A DNA stretch of 64,000 nt, taken from NCBI GenBank assembly GCA_911728435.2, contig OU452210.1, positions 3,348,001-3,412,000 on the forward strand, given 5' to 3'. Below the pieces are notes generated by a model. That model searched no databases. It was not told the DNA's origin and worked only from the letters and a program-made list of their open reading frames with translations. The stretch comes from Apoderus coryli (taxonomy: Eukaryota > Arthropoda > Insecta > Coleoptera > Attelabidae). Of this stretch, positions 1-12,290 are shown one piece after another. How positions within the stretch are numbered: position 1 is the first letter of the stretch; each line of letters opens with the position of its first letter. Position numbers and translations under genes: made by a program.

Positions 1-198
1 TGTCTCGGCTTTTCTTTTAAAAATGTTTCATTTTGAAAATAATCGCCCGTTCCGTTACTTTACGGACACTCTGTATATTGTGTTTGTCAATTATTAATAA
101 ATTTATTCAAATTATTATTTTATTAAGAAGAATTGCTTGTTACACAAAGCAACAAGACCCTAAGTTATGTTGGAAATTTGTTTCACACTACTATGCTT

Positions 199-242
199 TC
201 ACCAGACGGCCGTTTCGTCGATCCACGACTCATCAGTGGTGA
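199..242 (-). ncRNA. Type I hammerhead ribozyme, intact core
   Basis: Read on the minus strand: stem I 5' arm TCACCA, core CTGATGA, stem II GTCG-TGGAT-CGAC (four perfect pairs), GAAA, a tiny stem III formed by ACG/CGT, cleavage triplet GTC, then stem I 3' arm TGGTGA pairing perfectly with the 5' arm. All invariant core positions of the family are present. The very short stem III is typical of Penelope and retrozyme hammerheads, which often work better as dimers. This copy lies in the sense orientation of the HEATR5 transcript. Self-cleavage is predicted, not shown. Confidence 0.85.
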
Positions 243-706
243 TCGGCAGGCAGTGTGACCCAAACCTCCAACATTTACAAAGAGCTTACACTAGCACGAG
301 AATTGATTGAGAGAGAGATGTATTTGGCGACACCTAGCGTGAACAGGCAATATGCCGGGTGAAACACAGTTCACAACGATGGCCGGACAAGAAGCAACAA
401 CTCCATTACATCCTATTGCCAACACTAGATGCGCCCGAATCCCATAGCAGGGAGGCTTTATTTAAGAATTGCTTGTTACACAAAGCAACAAGACCCTATA
501 AAGCCTCCCTGCTATGGGATCTAGTGTTGGCAATAGGATGTAATGGAGTTGTTGCTTCTTGTCCGGCCATCGTTGTGAACTGTGTTTCACCCAGCATATT
601 GCCTGTTCACGCTAGGTGTCGCCAAATACATCTCTCTCTCAATCAATTCTCGTGCTAGTGTAAGCTCTTTGTAAATGTTGGAGGTTTGGGTCACACTGCC
701 TGCCGA

Positions 707-750
707 TCACCACTGATGAGTCGTGGATCAACGAAACGGCCGTCTGGTGA
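707..750 (+). ncRNA. Type I hammerhead ribozyme, one stem II mismatch
   Basis: Same motif as the minus-strand copy: stem I TCACCA (707-712) with TGGTGA (745-750), CTGATGA at 713-719, stem II GTCG (720-723) with CAAC (729-732), GAAA at 733-736, GTC at 742-744. The stem II 3' arm reads CAAC rather than CGAC, leaving one C-A mismatch, so activity may be weaker. Cleavage would fall after C744. Confidence 0.8.
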
Positions 751-972
751 AAGCATAATAGTGTGAAACAAATTTCCAACATAACTTAGTCTTGTTGCTT
801 TGTGTAACAAGCAATTCTTAAATAAAGCCTCCCTGCTATGGGATTCGGGCGCATCTAGTGTTGGCAATAGGATGTAATGGAGTTGTTGCTTCTTGTCCGG
901 CCATCGTTGTGAACTGTGTTTCACCCGGCATATTGCCTGTTCACGCTAGGTGTCGCCAAATACATCTCTCTC

Positions 973-984
973 TATTATTTTATT
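973..984. repeat. Right 12-bp target-site duplication of the foldback element
   Basis: TATTATTTTATT here is repeated exactly at 113-124 on the other side of the hammerhead element. AT-richness makes chance similarity possible, but the two copies abut both ends of the repeat exactly. Confidence 0.6.
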
Positions 985-1040
985 CTTTAAAAATTGTCGT
1001 CGTCTATTATTATATTTAAAAATTAATTGATTCAATGTAC

Positions 1041-3078
1041 CTGTTCGACTTGCGACGTCTCGGGCAGTTTTTAAACGATCAAAACTAGTTTGCGTTAGTT
1101 CTGCAGTAAATTTAGGGTCTGATACTGATTGAGCTATCCTACCAACAGTTTCGGCTGCAGCACATCTTAATATAGGATTTGGCGAAATTAATGCGGTTTG
1201 TGCCAAATTCACAGATGATTTTTTAATATCGTCATGTCCTAGATTCATTTTGGCATCTGTAAGACCTTTGAATCCATTTAAGAGTGCAGTGAATACATTC
1301 ATTAGAACAGCTTCTTGTCGTGTACTTCGCGCATGCTTAATACATTCAGTAAAATGATCAATCATTTGGACTCTATGTTTATTTGCGACACGAGGAAATA
1401 TTTGGCCGAAAAGAAGTACTGACATGTCAATAACAGCTACACCAAGAGGAAGGGGGCCTGGGACTACATCTCCCTAAAAACCGTTAGTAATTTATATTCT
1501 CATATCTCTTTAAAAAGATTACACTTACGGAAGAAATTTGTCTGTATAAACAACACGAGTCATGTTCTAACGCCCCGGAGCCTGCTGCACTGTTTGGAAG
1601 CAACTGAAAGCGATAAAAAAATTAATTTATTGACTTTAACATATAACTTTATTCAAAAAATTTAACATCAGTTTATATACAGGGTGATTAACAACAAATG
1701 CAGGGGTAATATGAGGTAGTGAGATCAAAAATAAGTTTTCGTTTCAAAAAACTTTTAAAACGCTGTTTTCCCTTTTTATGACATCTAGAATCAAGTGCTG
1801 CCAGATTGTATGTATTTAACTTAAAATGATCAAAACTTACAAAACGAAACTTACATTTCTAACACATCAAATCAAAACACGAAATCAGAAACAAAGAAAA
1901 GCAAAAACCAACCAAACGTATCCTGAGAAATCACTTTATAAGACCCTTACAGCATATTTGTAGGTTGTTAGCATGTTCCTTAAGCCCCGTAAGTAATGGT
2001 GGAATTTTTTTAGTGTAGTCGATCTTGAAATTTTGTAGACAAGTTTTTATTTGCCTACGAACTTAAACCGAGGCGCTAGTTGAGTTCATGGTAGTATATA
2101 AATTCTAAATCTTGTAGCATAATTATATATATAGAGGATGTAAGTAAAAACTCAGCAAGGCTTTTTTATACTATATATGTATATATGCCAAAAAAACGAT
2201 TGTTTTTAAATGCCAGTAACTTATTTACTAGTAAACCGATTTTCATAGAATAGACTTAAGAGTGTTTGATCAGACTCCAAATAAAGGTATAAGGCGTGCA
2301 TGATTCTGCACTTATTTTTTAATCGATTTAAAAAATTCTTTTTGGAGCATAGAAAGAACACTTTAACAGAGGAATAAAAATAATATTTCTTAAAAAATGT
2401 TTTTGAAGTAAAAATAAATTGTTAAGAAATTTGTTTTTATTCCTATATAAACCTCTGTTAAAGTGTTCTTTCTATGCTCCAAAAAGAATTAAAAAATAAA
2501 GTGCACAATCATGCACGCCTTATACCTTTATTTGGAGTCTGATCAAACAGCCTTAAAATCCGGATTTCGAAATGGCGCCCAAATCAAAATTCATATTTCC
2601 GGTCAATTCTTTTTGAATAAAATTGAAATATTTACTACAGGAATTAAAAAGGTGGCTCTTTCTGAACCTTTTAAGACGTGAATCAAACAAAACAGTCCAG
2701 TGGCTGCGGAGAAATTGGCCATTAAAAAAAATGCAGTTTTTGCTAGTATTTTATCAGTAAAAAAAATGCAGTTCGCTTAACAATTACACAAAACTTTTTT
2801 TTTTATAAGTAAACGGATTTTTATAAACTTTATGCCTTCAATATAAAATAAATATGTAAATCAAAGAACAATATTCCACTCTCGAAAGCACAAAAGAGTT
2901 ATACAACAAGTGTCAGGGCCTCCGTGTTATTTATGTTTTACAGTAATGTTTCCACATTATCATTTCCTAATTTTTCTTATTAAAAATATCAAAAACATCT
3001 TTGCGAAGATACCCTGCATAATTGGTCCAAAATATATAGCTTACAACTGGTAATTGTGGTAATTTTAAATTAATATTC

Positions 3079-3115
<37 letters not shown>

Positions 3116-6100
3116 CCTGATCTTCAATATTCCTATGATCATTTTCTTGTAACCATGTTCCAAAAATAACAGAATCGTTAGCATGACAAACAGTCCTTAA
3201 AAGAGACGTTGTCGTATTTGCAGAATTTTCCGTCAATGTGAATTCCGCTACTAACAATCTCAACAAATGTGTATAGGAACCTAAAATATTTAGATTATAC
3301 AAAAGGAGACTAAGAAATTTTAACATGTGGTTTACTTTCATAGCAATGGGGTTGAATTAACAACAGTGTTTCACATAACCGCAGTCTAACCATTGCTGCG
3401 GGCGCCTTTAATTGTTGACCATAATTCTTCAGTATTCCTGAAATGCTGAAATAAAGTAAAATTTTCTTTAATATGAATTACAAATATGTTAGACCGTAAT
3501 ACATGTGCGAGTGGGATATCACGCTTTGGCTAAGCTGATAGTAAAACCCTCTTTATGCAAAGGCTCACACGCTTCGTAAACCTCAATTCAGTATCCAGTA
3601 AGATCCCCAGGTTTGCAGATTCAGAGCACTTTAAAGCCACATCATCAATCACGACGGTTAAATCCTTATAACGCTCTTTATGGGTTTTATTACCAAACAT
3701 CAACAGTTACTCTTACAATTTTTGAAATTTCATGATTGATCCTGTCAACACTTTCCTCTATCGAGTATCTTCCGTATACATGTAAAATTGTACGGATTCG
3801 GTAAACTGGGACGTATAAATAAAACAAAATTCGGGACAGAATAGATGCTCTGAATTTTCTAGCCCTAGCCCCCTCCTACATCTTTTAGTTCCCAAACATG
3901 AAATCTTGCCTCGTAGGTAACCGTTTCACTTCGACTAAGCAAAAACATAGCAGCCATGACGATAAGTATGTCGCAGAGTTCCTGACATCAACTTGAGGCT
4001 GCGGCCTTTAAGAATTTGGAGGTATGTTGAAAATGCAACAAAAATAATATTGTTACATTGTTAGGCTCATCAATTATCATACTACCATCGTAATTAATTA
4101 CCACTATCCTAACATTTCCCAGCTATCCCTAATTCTATCGATTGGTGGAAGTTATTTTTTTTATTATATTTGAAATCCTCCCACAACCATTTATTTTTCT
4201 TTTATACTTACTTCGCAAGCATAGCTAAAGCTGACTCGATCGGAGTTAACAAACGTCTATTTGTATCCTCGTTCACTAATTCGGGACAATTTTGTAGGAA
4301 ACTATGCATTGCTGATAAAGCACCAGCTCGTCCTTCTAATGTTACTTGCCAAGTAAACACGTCACCCCTAGCTTTTTCCGATTCCAGCTCCTTGGCTGAT
4401 CTAGGAAATGAATTTCTCCAAAGCAACAACATTCGAGGCAAAAGACCTTTTACAACTGGTATACCTATACAACAATTATGATTATCAATTTTTACATTAT
4501 AATTTTACAATAAATAAAAGGAGATCAAATTAGTAATATATATTTTATAAACAATATAGCGCCCATTTTTTTTTAGATTCCCTTCAAAATATACATTTGT
4601 GTTAAAAATTCGAAATGTTAAAAACGTAAAGGTACTGCCGAAAATACCGATGCTGTAAACCAAATAAATGTGTATGAAAATCAAGAACAAGCAATATACG
4701 TCGTTTTCAAGAAGTTGCTTTTTCTTGGCACCACGTGGAATGTTCTTCATAAAAATTTTCATTTAAAGGAGTGGAACATTCAATTGATTCAAGAACTTAA
4801 ATTAACTATGTATTGCGTACAAATTTTGCAGACCGGGCTTTAGAGGAACTTGAAACAGATGTAAATAAGCACAATTGTCACATTTGGAATGAAGAAAACC
4901 CACATGCTGTTCATGGAACACGTTTGCATCTTCAAAAATTGACACATAGATGAACGAAATAAATTAATATTCGCAAACTTGACAGGGAACAACAACTACC
5001 CTCATAGCTAAAAAAAGCATCTCACTACCTATTACCGCGTACAAATTTTATCCATGCCGTGTACATTCTCTCTCTCACTCTGTCTTGCCCTATCGAGTAC
5101 AGCACGTGGTTGCTATCGAGTACATTACAGTGTTTTAATTTATAGACAGGCTTTGCGCATCTATGTTTGTTTATCTATGCTCGTAGTATTGGAGAAATAA
5201 GAAGTGCAAATATATGTAAAAAATGGAAACTTACACCAATCGGAACCGATGAAAAAAAATAGACGCAATTGCTAGAAATGTATATTGAAATTTTATCTTT
5301 ATTTCAAATTAAAAATATATAGCTCTTATTTGATCAGCCTCTACTTGCTACCTAAAGTCATTATAGATCCAATCAAAAGCCACCCGGCATTGGTTCGGTT
5401 TAATGAAAGTCTGCTGTTCTGACTAGCACTTCGTAATAACTCTTCGGCAGTGTTAAATATTACTTTTCCTTTCATATGCGGTACTCCCAATGGAGATAAT
5501 TTAACACCGCCTAACACTGCGGATAATGCAAAACTATAACCAGATATAGCTTCGGACGATGTTCGAAATTGCTCAATTCCATTAACACATCTGTCAATCA
5601 AAGGAGAAATTTGACTAGGCACTGCGACGCAAATGCATCGCAGACACCAAGCTGCTGCTAGTCTTGCAGCTTGACATGGATGAATTAGTACCGTGATTGT
5701 TACGTCAATAAGATCTAAAAATATTTTATTATAATAACAGTTTGATTTTGTTCAAAGCAGAGTTCAGGCGTCTAGTGTATTTGTCTGTCTATAAAAAAAG
5801 AATACTGCCTTAAGAAGACTTTAAAATTGTATTTTTTCAATTCAACAAACATGTGTCTGACTATCTATTGTGTATAATCTTTGTATATACAATATACAGA
5901 TAGAATTGAATGTATTTAGCTAGTACACTAATCGCCCGACCTGAACTTAACCTTTCAAATAATTACTTAATGACTGATCTGTAATCAAGTCATGGGCGGT
6001 TGTACCCAAACTTAATACCAAACTTCCAATTTCCTGTAACGAGCAAACTAGCAAATGTTGGCTGAATATTGTTTCCTGATTAAACTCTTTAGCATTTTCT

Positions 6101-9100
6101 GGATCAAAATCTATTGTATTCATTTCTTTCACTATAATTTGAGCTATTTCTTTACACGCTGATATTTGAGCTTTTTCGCCAAGCATTTTCCCCAAAATAC
6201 TTCTTAAAATAAAACTAATACACTTTCGTGAATACACTGCATCAACATGTGACGAGGCAGCTTTTGGGTTAGCTACTAAATAAAGAATGTGGTTTAAAAA
6301 TGTACGCAAATTCTTTTCTAGCCAAACACTGCCCAATAGTTGAACAAAAATAACGTAGGCCTGAAAAAAATATAATTAAAATAATACCCGAAAACTCATT
6401 GGAATCACTTACATAAGTTACGCCCACTCTGACTTCTCGGTTGACTCCTGAACTACCTTTAATAATTTCACCAGTTCCTTTTAAAAATCCAACTCCACCT
6501 CGTAGAAAACCGGACATCAATATATTCAGAGATTCTTCCAATGAAACTAATTTTAAATTTTTATTTGGCTGAACTACAAATAAAGAATCGTACTTGTATT
6601 ATTATTTAAAATATTTAAGTTAGAAAGGTATAAAAAAATATTTTATTGCATTATATATTTTAAATATAATCAAGTTTGAACAAATTAAACTCAATAATAA
6701 TTATAACCATAAGAAATAATTATGGATAAAAAGTACATACCATTTTTTGAATTAATATTCTGGGAACTTTGTGTCATTGCGATGAGAACTCCAAGTAATT
6801 TAGCCACTGCACATCTAGCTTCGTAATTTGAACCATCAAATGCTCTGAAGCACAAAGTTGCTAAGCTTTCTAATTCTGTAGTGTAAAGAAACGGAGCATG
6901 GTTGATCATTTCTACGAGACATCGAGTGGCTGCACATCTCACTGCCATAGCTCGATCAATTAGGCAATGGCGGATAGCTTTATACAATTCTTTGTGGACA
7001 TTTGATATTGCTGAACCCATTCCAGAACAAACTTTTTCTAAGGTCAGCATGATCTCAATTCGCGTTTGAGATTCAGCATTTTTCAAAGAACGAATCAGGA
7101 TTTGGACTGTTTCTTCGTATGATCTACCCATCATTCGACCCAATTTTTCATACATAGTACCCACACAACATATTGCAGCTCTAAAATAAGTGATTTTAGC
7201 AAATAAATAAAGTATTCTAAGCCTACCAAACAACATTTCAAGCGCCTTGCATAAGATACAACTATATTATATATTTATCTTAATAAAGCTTATGAGATTA
7301 TTGGCCGTTTGAGAGATACAGTTGTAATTTAACAAGTTTTATATACCAAAGCAACAAGTTCGAAATGTTTTGGCTTTACAGATTTCAATGTATTAAACAT
7401 TTAAAATATGTCAGAAATTTGCTTTCACCTGACCAAATCAGACTGCCAAAGCTCAAAGTCCTTGGACACTCAATGCTTGCATATTGTTTTTAGATTACCA
7501 ACAAAGAAATAATCTATTTGACCTCTGATGATCGTCCAAATCATTTAGAAAAAGAATAAATGTTGAAATATAAATAGATACTATTGTTGGTCAAGTACCT
7601 GTCTAATATATTTTCGAAAAGTTTGACAGAATGGACAGGATTATTCTCTGGCTGGTCTTGAAAATTTGGAAAAAAAATCCAAAGAACTACGATACTGAAA
7701 AATATTCACAGATATTTCAGTGATACGGCCTCAATCGAGGTAAAACAATGTAGAACCTAAAACCCACATAATTACAGCTAATCATTTCTTGGTTTTCTTC
7801 CTTCTATTGTTCCTTTTAATTTTAAGAGCGGTATAGGAACTGCAGTAAAAAATAAGCCAATAATATGGATAACCGGGCACTCAGGAATTAGGCAAGTTCG
7901 CAAAAGAATCATTTTGTATACCGCTTGTTATCCTTGATGTATTTTTAAATTGATGAACTGCATAATATTATGTTTATGGTAATTTTTTGTTATTTTATTA
8001 TTTTCTTACCTGAATTCAAGGATTATTTGATATTGTTAAAATAGTAGTTATATCAAAATGTTGCTGTTTTTCTTTTTTTATGCTATTATGCTTAAGTTTT
8101 GTATATGGTTAATACATTTTTATGACAAGATAATTTGACCTGTAATTGGTTTCTTGCTGTTGGACAATAAATGCCATTATTATTAAGAGAGCACCCGACA
8201 ACCCTCTTTGTATCGCCTGAATCATTAGAACCTATAAAAAAGTCTGAGAGCAGTATTCTGTCAAAACCTTCCTGGCTTGATGCACGATGCATTCCAAGTT
8301 ATTCCTTGGAAACTTCATATATGAGAGCGCAGCAGCTTATTTCGATCTTCCTCACAGGGTTTCTTATGGACATTGTCACATGAGAAAGCATGATTGGCCT
8401 AGGAAAAAGTAACGAATTCAGATACTGCAGGGAAGGACGAATTGAAAACATACTAGATAGAGACGTAAACAAGTTAATGGAATTCATCAGAGCCCTGGAA
8501 CTGGATTGGCAGATGTAATTTCAAACAACTTCAGGATCTCAAGACACAAGAGATATTTAGACTGCAGTGCATCAAACAACCCTAATTTTAATCTTAAATA
8601 CGAATTTAACCGTATGCTCCTAATAATGTTATGCAAATCACTTACAATCGTGTTGGTAAGAAACTTGGAGAGTCGCCTTTGTTCTTCAAAATGTCATTAC
8701 ATTTATTGACCGTATCAAATAATAAGAATGTATCCCCAACAGAAAATAAAGTTGCTAGACATCTTGCAATAAGTTTTCTTGAGGGTGGCCCTGGAGATTC
8801 TTGAATATGATTTACAAGTTGCTGTACCAACTGCTTTTGGCATCCTTTAATATCATTCTAAAAGAAATATAGTATCTTAGTAGGGAATTCATCATCTTAT
8901 TTATATAAATAATGCTAATAGAACAAAATGTATCTATAGACCAAAATAGGTCATGCTTATTACAACAGAACATCTCACGGTACACTCATCTAACATTTTA
9001 CAGTACGTTCTCCATCAAAATACAACAACCGTGGGTAAGTACTTACTTTCTGAGCTGCTACTAAAACTTTATCCAAGTATCTTAACCACTCAAAAATAAA

Positions 9101-9172
9101 TACAGGTCTCTTAGCTTCTGGTATTTGTGCTAAGGCCTCTTCATTAAGTGTTAAATTATGTGAGAGTTCCAT
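1041..9172 (-). CDS. HEATR5: HEAT repeat-containing protein 5 (HEATR5A/B family), N-terminal part
   Basis: Large HEAT-repeat scaffold. In other species the family (yeast Laa1, human HEATR5B) binds the AP-1 clathrin adaptor and acts in trans-Golgi/endosome sorting. Eleven coding exons are visible on the minus strand: 9047-9172, 8646-8857, 6741-7180, 6413-6573, 5952-6360, 5352-5714, 4212-4464, 3336-3445, 3117-3280, 1529-1603, 1041-1473. All have GT/AG borders and consistent phase, giving about 915 residues. The start at 9172 gives [17 protein letters not shown], the conserved family N-terminus; a further in-frame ATG at 9196 is less likely. Recognisable blocks include [88 protein letters not shown] and [12 protein letters not shown]. 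Exon 11 ends in phase 1 and the gene continues beyond the left edge, so roughly the C-terminal half of a protein of about 2000 residues is missing here. Confidence 0.95.
2263..2548. mobile_element. MITE-like foldback in HEATR5 intron
   Basis: A 286-bp inverted repeat begins GTTTGATCAGACTCC and ends in its reverse complement. The arms are about 100 bp each and almost perfect, around a T/A-rich loop near 2380-2450. There is no coding capacity. It lies in the intron between the exons at 3117-3280 and 1529-1603. Confidence 0.7.
2860..2935 (-). mobile_element. Short LINE fragment
   Basis: The segment containing AACAATATTCCACTCTCG is repeated near 61435 within the LINE relic there, so this is probably another scrap of that LINE family. 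Too short to place within the element. Confidence 0.35.
3084..3112. repeat. (TA)n microsatellite
   Basis: A run of TA dinucleotides directly abuts the donor of the HEATR5 exon 3117-3280 on its intron side. Confidence 0.9.
3500..3740 (-). mobile_element. LINE reverse transcriptase C-terminal relic
   Basis: In a HEATR5 intron. Read on the minus strand with frame breaks it gives MFGNKTH, a stretch ending [13 protein letters not shown], then a basic stretch. This is the post-catalytic region of jockey/CR1-like reverse transcriptases, where NLGV-LD-LRF is standard, and it resembles the longer LINE open frame at 22273-22941. Stops and shifts show it is dead. Confidence 0.5.
7835..8517 (+). mobile_element. 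LINE relic: RNase H and C-terminal end (I/jockey type)
   Basis: Lies antisense in the 1.46-kb HEATR5 intron between exons 8646-8857 and 6741-7180. About 7845-7920 reads [10 protein letters not shown], the RNase H motif usually seen as WVPGHSGI. Then about 8300-8515 reads GHCHMRKH and later [14 protein letters not shown] and [10 protein letters not shown], the pattern of the cysteine/histidine-rich tail of I/jockey LINEs. Frames change between pieces, so it is not functional. The assignment rests on motif recall only. Confidence 0.5.
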
Positions 9173-9953
9173 GGTGTACAATCGGAGATAATCCAAATTT
9201 ATTTTACAGATGTATTTACGGAATTATTATTTATTATTTACATTGGGCTAGGTATTTCTTTAAATGCCAGGTTAAATATCACCGATGATGGGTTTGTTGA
9301 CAAACTAAAAAATACTGTTTAAACAATTTTTAGAAATATTAGCACATATAATTATAAAAACATTACTGTTTTTATAATCTAATAATAATTTAATACAATT
9401 AAATCTGGTTATTTTTTATTCATAAAAGACAACACATAAAATGTAATTTATTTTAACACTCACATCAGTTATCAGTTGAACCGATATCACAATTAAAAAA
9501 TATAGGTGACTAGTGACGATATGAGGATATTCATTCAGGAGGATGGTTTTATGAGTTGTCATTAGAGTCAACTGTTTAACAAAACCCTAGGTTTCCGTCG
9601 TTTATTTTTAATTAGGTACCTATAATATTAATTTTTTCATGTATTTTGTCATAGCCCTATAATTATTTTGTAAATTTAATACCTACAATATGTGGACGAC
9701 ATAGAGATTGCGACATTCGTGTTTGCCAGATTGTAGAATACAACTTCAGTTCGTATTCAATTTTTTAATAAAACAGGTGAAAATCCCATGAAATCAATTA
9801 ATTTATAACTAGTTTAAATAGTATTATCACAGCTTTTATAAGTAAGCTGTGATAATACTATTATATTACGATTTCTATGTTACAAGAAATACTAAATAAT
9901 TAAGCCTGACAATATTGAGGATATAACGTAACGTTATTAACCAAACGTTAATA
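9173..9953. other. Intergenic region upstream of HEATR5
   Basis: This AT-rich stretch should contain the HEATR5 5'UTR and promoter, but I see no convincing TATA box or initiator. The only clear structure is the hairpin at about 9821-9863. Confidence 0.4.
9821..9863. repeat. Perfect hairpin
   Basis: ATAGTATTATCACAGCTT is followed after 8 bp by its exact reverse complement. It could be a transposon footprint or a small hairpin RNA stem; nothing favours either. Confidence 0.6.
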
Positions 9954-10486
9954 GGGAGTTAAGGCAAAGCCAGTGACGTATACGTAAACGTATCTTTTGA
10001 CATCTACGCATGCGCTCTTTAAATTTATGATACGTTTAACGATACGAAGGCCGTAAACATATGTACCTCTACGCGTATCGTATACTTAAACGTATTGAAC
10101 CGATTGTTGTCGGAATTACATGAACTTGTACGAATATCTAGAATAGAACATTAAAAACTCAATCTAAATTGAAAATTAAGCTAAGCTATTTTGCAATAAA
10201 TACTTTATTACTATTATTAGTAGTTTATTTTGTAACAATTATTAACATTTTTCTGTTATTGTTTATAGATATACATAATAAAATATATATGTATTTGGTT
10301 AATAATTAAAAAAACAATAATATTAACAACATAGTAAATGAAAGTAGAAAAATCTAAAATAGTCTTTTTCTCAAGTAAAGTGTTATCTCTACCTTCCGCA
10401 TATACGATACGTATTGGATGGCACCTTAACTCTATTTTGAATGACTGCTTATCTAGTGTAAACATAACCAAAATCTCACGTTTACG

Positions 10487-12290
10487 AGCATACATTAAAA
10501 TGCCAACGTGCCGAGCCAATGAAAATCTGTATATTATGCGCATGCGGGATGCGGGCAATTCACCTGATGTTATTGTTTTCGTTTAGTGCAATACCAAAAA
10601 AACCAAACATTGAAAATAATTTTGCAAATTTATGCTCAATTTTCCTCATATACCAATCATATTATTGTTTATTTTGTTTAAAAGAGCAATTTTCATTGCT
10701 AATATTCTATCTGTGTCGAGTTTGTTTTCCTTTAAACAGAAATTCCATTGGTGTGTAGATACGCAGACATTATTTGTTATTTAATATTTTGTGTTTAATT
10801 CTAGCAAAGTCTATATTTATATTGGATAAACTCTGAGGATAAACTTGGGTTCGACCGTTGGTTATAGTGATAGCACAGCTAATATTAGCTGTGGTTATAG
10901 CATAGAATAACGAAGCTACGCTATGGTTCCTTATTCTGTGGTTGTAGTTAAGAAAATGGATTCGGTAGGTAAGTTGAGATTGGAACTCTTAACCTAAACC
11001 ACTTCATATGCCCTATATGCACAAACACAGAGAAGTTTTCCAAACATAATACTTTGATTACTCATTTCAACAACATTCATGAGATAGATATTAAACAATC
11101 CGTTTTACATTTTAGAGCTTTTGAAAATTTTACGGCTTGGAGACAACAGGAAAACAGAGAAGTGGACTATGCTTGCCGTAGTAGGAATAAATGTCATAAT
11201 GGAGAAGAAATTATATTATATAACTGTAATAGAAGCGATTCTAGAGGTTGGGCATTTATTTACCTACTTAATAATACGGGTGTTTGTAGAAATCTTGCTT
11301 TTAGGTTTTGTAAGTTCATGTACAAAACGTAGCATAAAGACTGGAGGTTCTATTGTATTGGTGGAATGTGCCCCTCACGAATTTCAGTCAATGTAGCAAC
11401 AGATGGTAACAATTTAATGTAATTTTACTGCTATAGGTGTATATTAATTTTTTAACAGGTTCTGTACAAGTAAAACTTGCTGAAACACATGTGGGGCACA
11501 GCGACGACTTAAGAGCAAAAAGAGCAACACACTATTGTTTCCCAGTTAATGGCACGAGTATTATTCAGGATGCTAGAACGATTCATAATAATCAGTTAGA
11601 AAGAATAAATTTGGTAACACTTTCCTGATATTTATTTAATAATATACCTACATTATATCATTTAAATTGTTACATCGATTATTTGGTTTGGTGGGTTTTT
11701 TATAAGTGTGCATTTGCTAGTTAACGTTTTTAATTTATTATTACTTTTTCATAGTGCGTACTATTTCAATAGATATTTTCCTTTTAATTCTATCACTTTT
11801 TCACATTACATACTATTTTTTCTTATTGTGACTTTTATAATATTATATTGTAATTATTATTTATTACCATTGTGTATAATTTGATATATATAGCTAAAAA
11901 TAAACTATTGAGAATAATGTGCCTTTTTTTATTTCCTGACTTCCTATCTGTAATGCATAAAATGATTTTAAAATTAGATAGGTAAATTCAAATTATACAT
12001 AAAAATATTTGAGTATCGTTTTTCCGATATACGAAATTAAGGTTTTTCAGCTAGGTATATCAGGAAATACCTAGTACAAAGGAAAGTTCAACAGACTTTC
12101 TTTGCGAATACCTTATACATATTAATATTTAAATTATTTTACTGAAAAACTCATTCCAATTAAATATCGAATAAATTTCAGTTGCAAAATAAGTTGAATA
12201 GCGGTTAAATTCAAATTCAAAAGCGCGCCAAGGAAAGCCCCGCCCCAAATGCTCTGATTGGCTCGGCACGTTGGCATTTTAATGTATGCT
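10487..12290 (+). mobile_element. Mutator-like element (MULE) nested in a MITE
   Basis: Perfect 34-bp terminal inverted repeats, beginning AGCATACATTAAAATGCC, lie at 10487-10520 and 12257-12290. The interior encodes the N-terminal part of a MULE-type transposase, but no DDE catalytic core is readable, so it is internally deleted. The expected 8-10-bp target duplication is not clean: left flank ACGTTTACG, right flank AACTTATGG. A truncated, inverted copy of its left end lies at 16537-16959. Confidence 0.75.
11000..11634 (+). pseudogene. MULE transposase N-terminal remnant
   Basis: The segment at about 11006-11105 reads CPICTNTEKFSKH then LITHFNNIH, a C2H2-type zinc finger. It is followed by FRAFENFTAWRQQ, CRSRNKC and YNCNRSDSRGW, matching the usual MULE layout in which a zinc finger precedes F-S-EEF--WK and a YYxCxRSG motif. 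A second frame (11437-11628) carries VQVKLAETHVGHSDDL, matching the H-GH--EL motif further along. The two parts are in different frames and the DDE region is absent, so this is a dead gene. Confidence 0.6.

Larger units (their letters stand above)
125..972. mobile_element. Foldback retrozyme-like (Penelope-related) element with hammerhead ribozymes
   Basis: An 848-bp insertion lies in a HEATR5 intron. On the plus strand, about 498-819 is one unit of about 320 bp, and its first 155 bp or so start again at 817-972, so the plus half is a partial head-to-tail tandem. The minus strand read from about 497 down to 125 carries a full unit plus a 36-nt leader, making the whole a back-to-back inverted dimer. 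Each full unit holds a hammerhead core (707-750 and 199-242). A 12-bp direct repeat, TATTATTTTATT, flanks it at 113-124 and 973-984, so it probably entered as one piece. The 497-819 copy lacks about 10 bp (TTCGGGCGCA) found in the other two. There is no coding capacity. Small tandem units with type I hammerheads and very short stem III are known as animal retrozymes or Penelope terminal repeats. The family assignment is inference from that architecture. Confidence 0.75.

Noticed and set aside
359..924. Two open frames of 77-99 codons in the first kilobase
   Set aside because: They are the two arms of the non-coding hammerhead foldback read in opposite directions; identical beginnings come from the inverted repeat.
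3084..3112. TA run as a regulatory element
   Set aside because: Plain microsatellite next to a splice donor.
4170..4481. Plus-strand 103-codon frame
   Set aside because: Exact antisense of a HEATR5 exon with conserved family residues.
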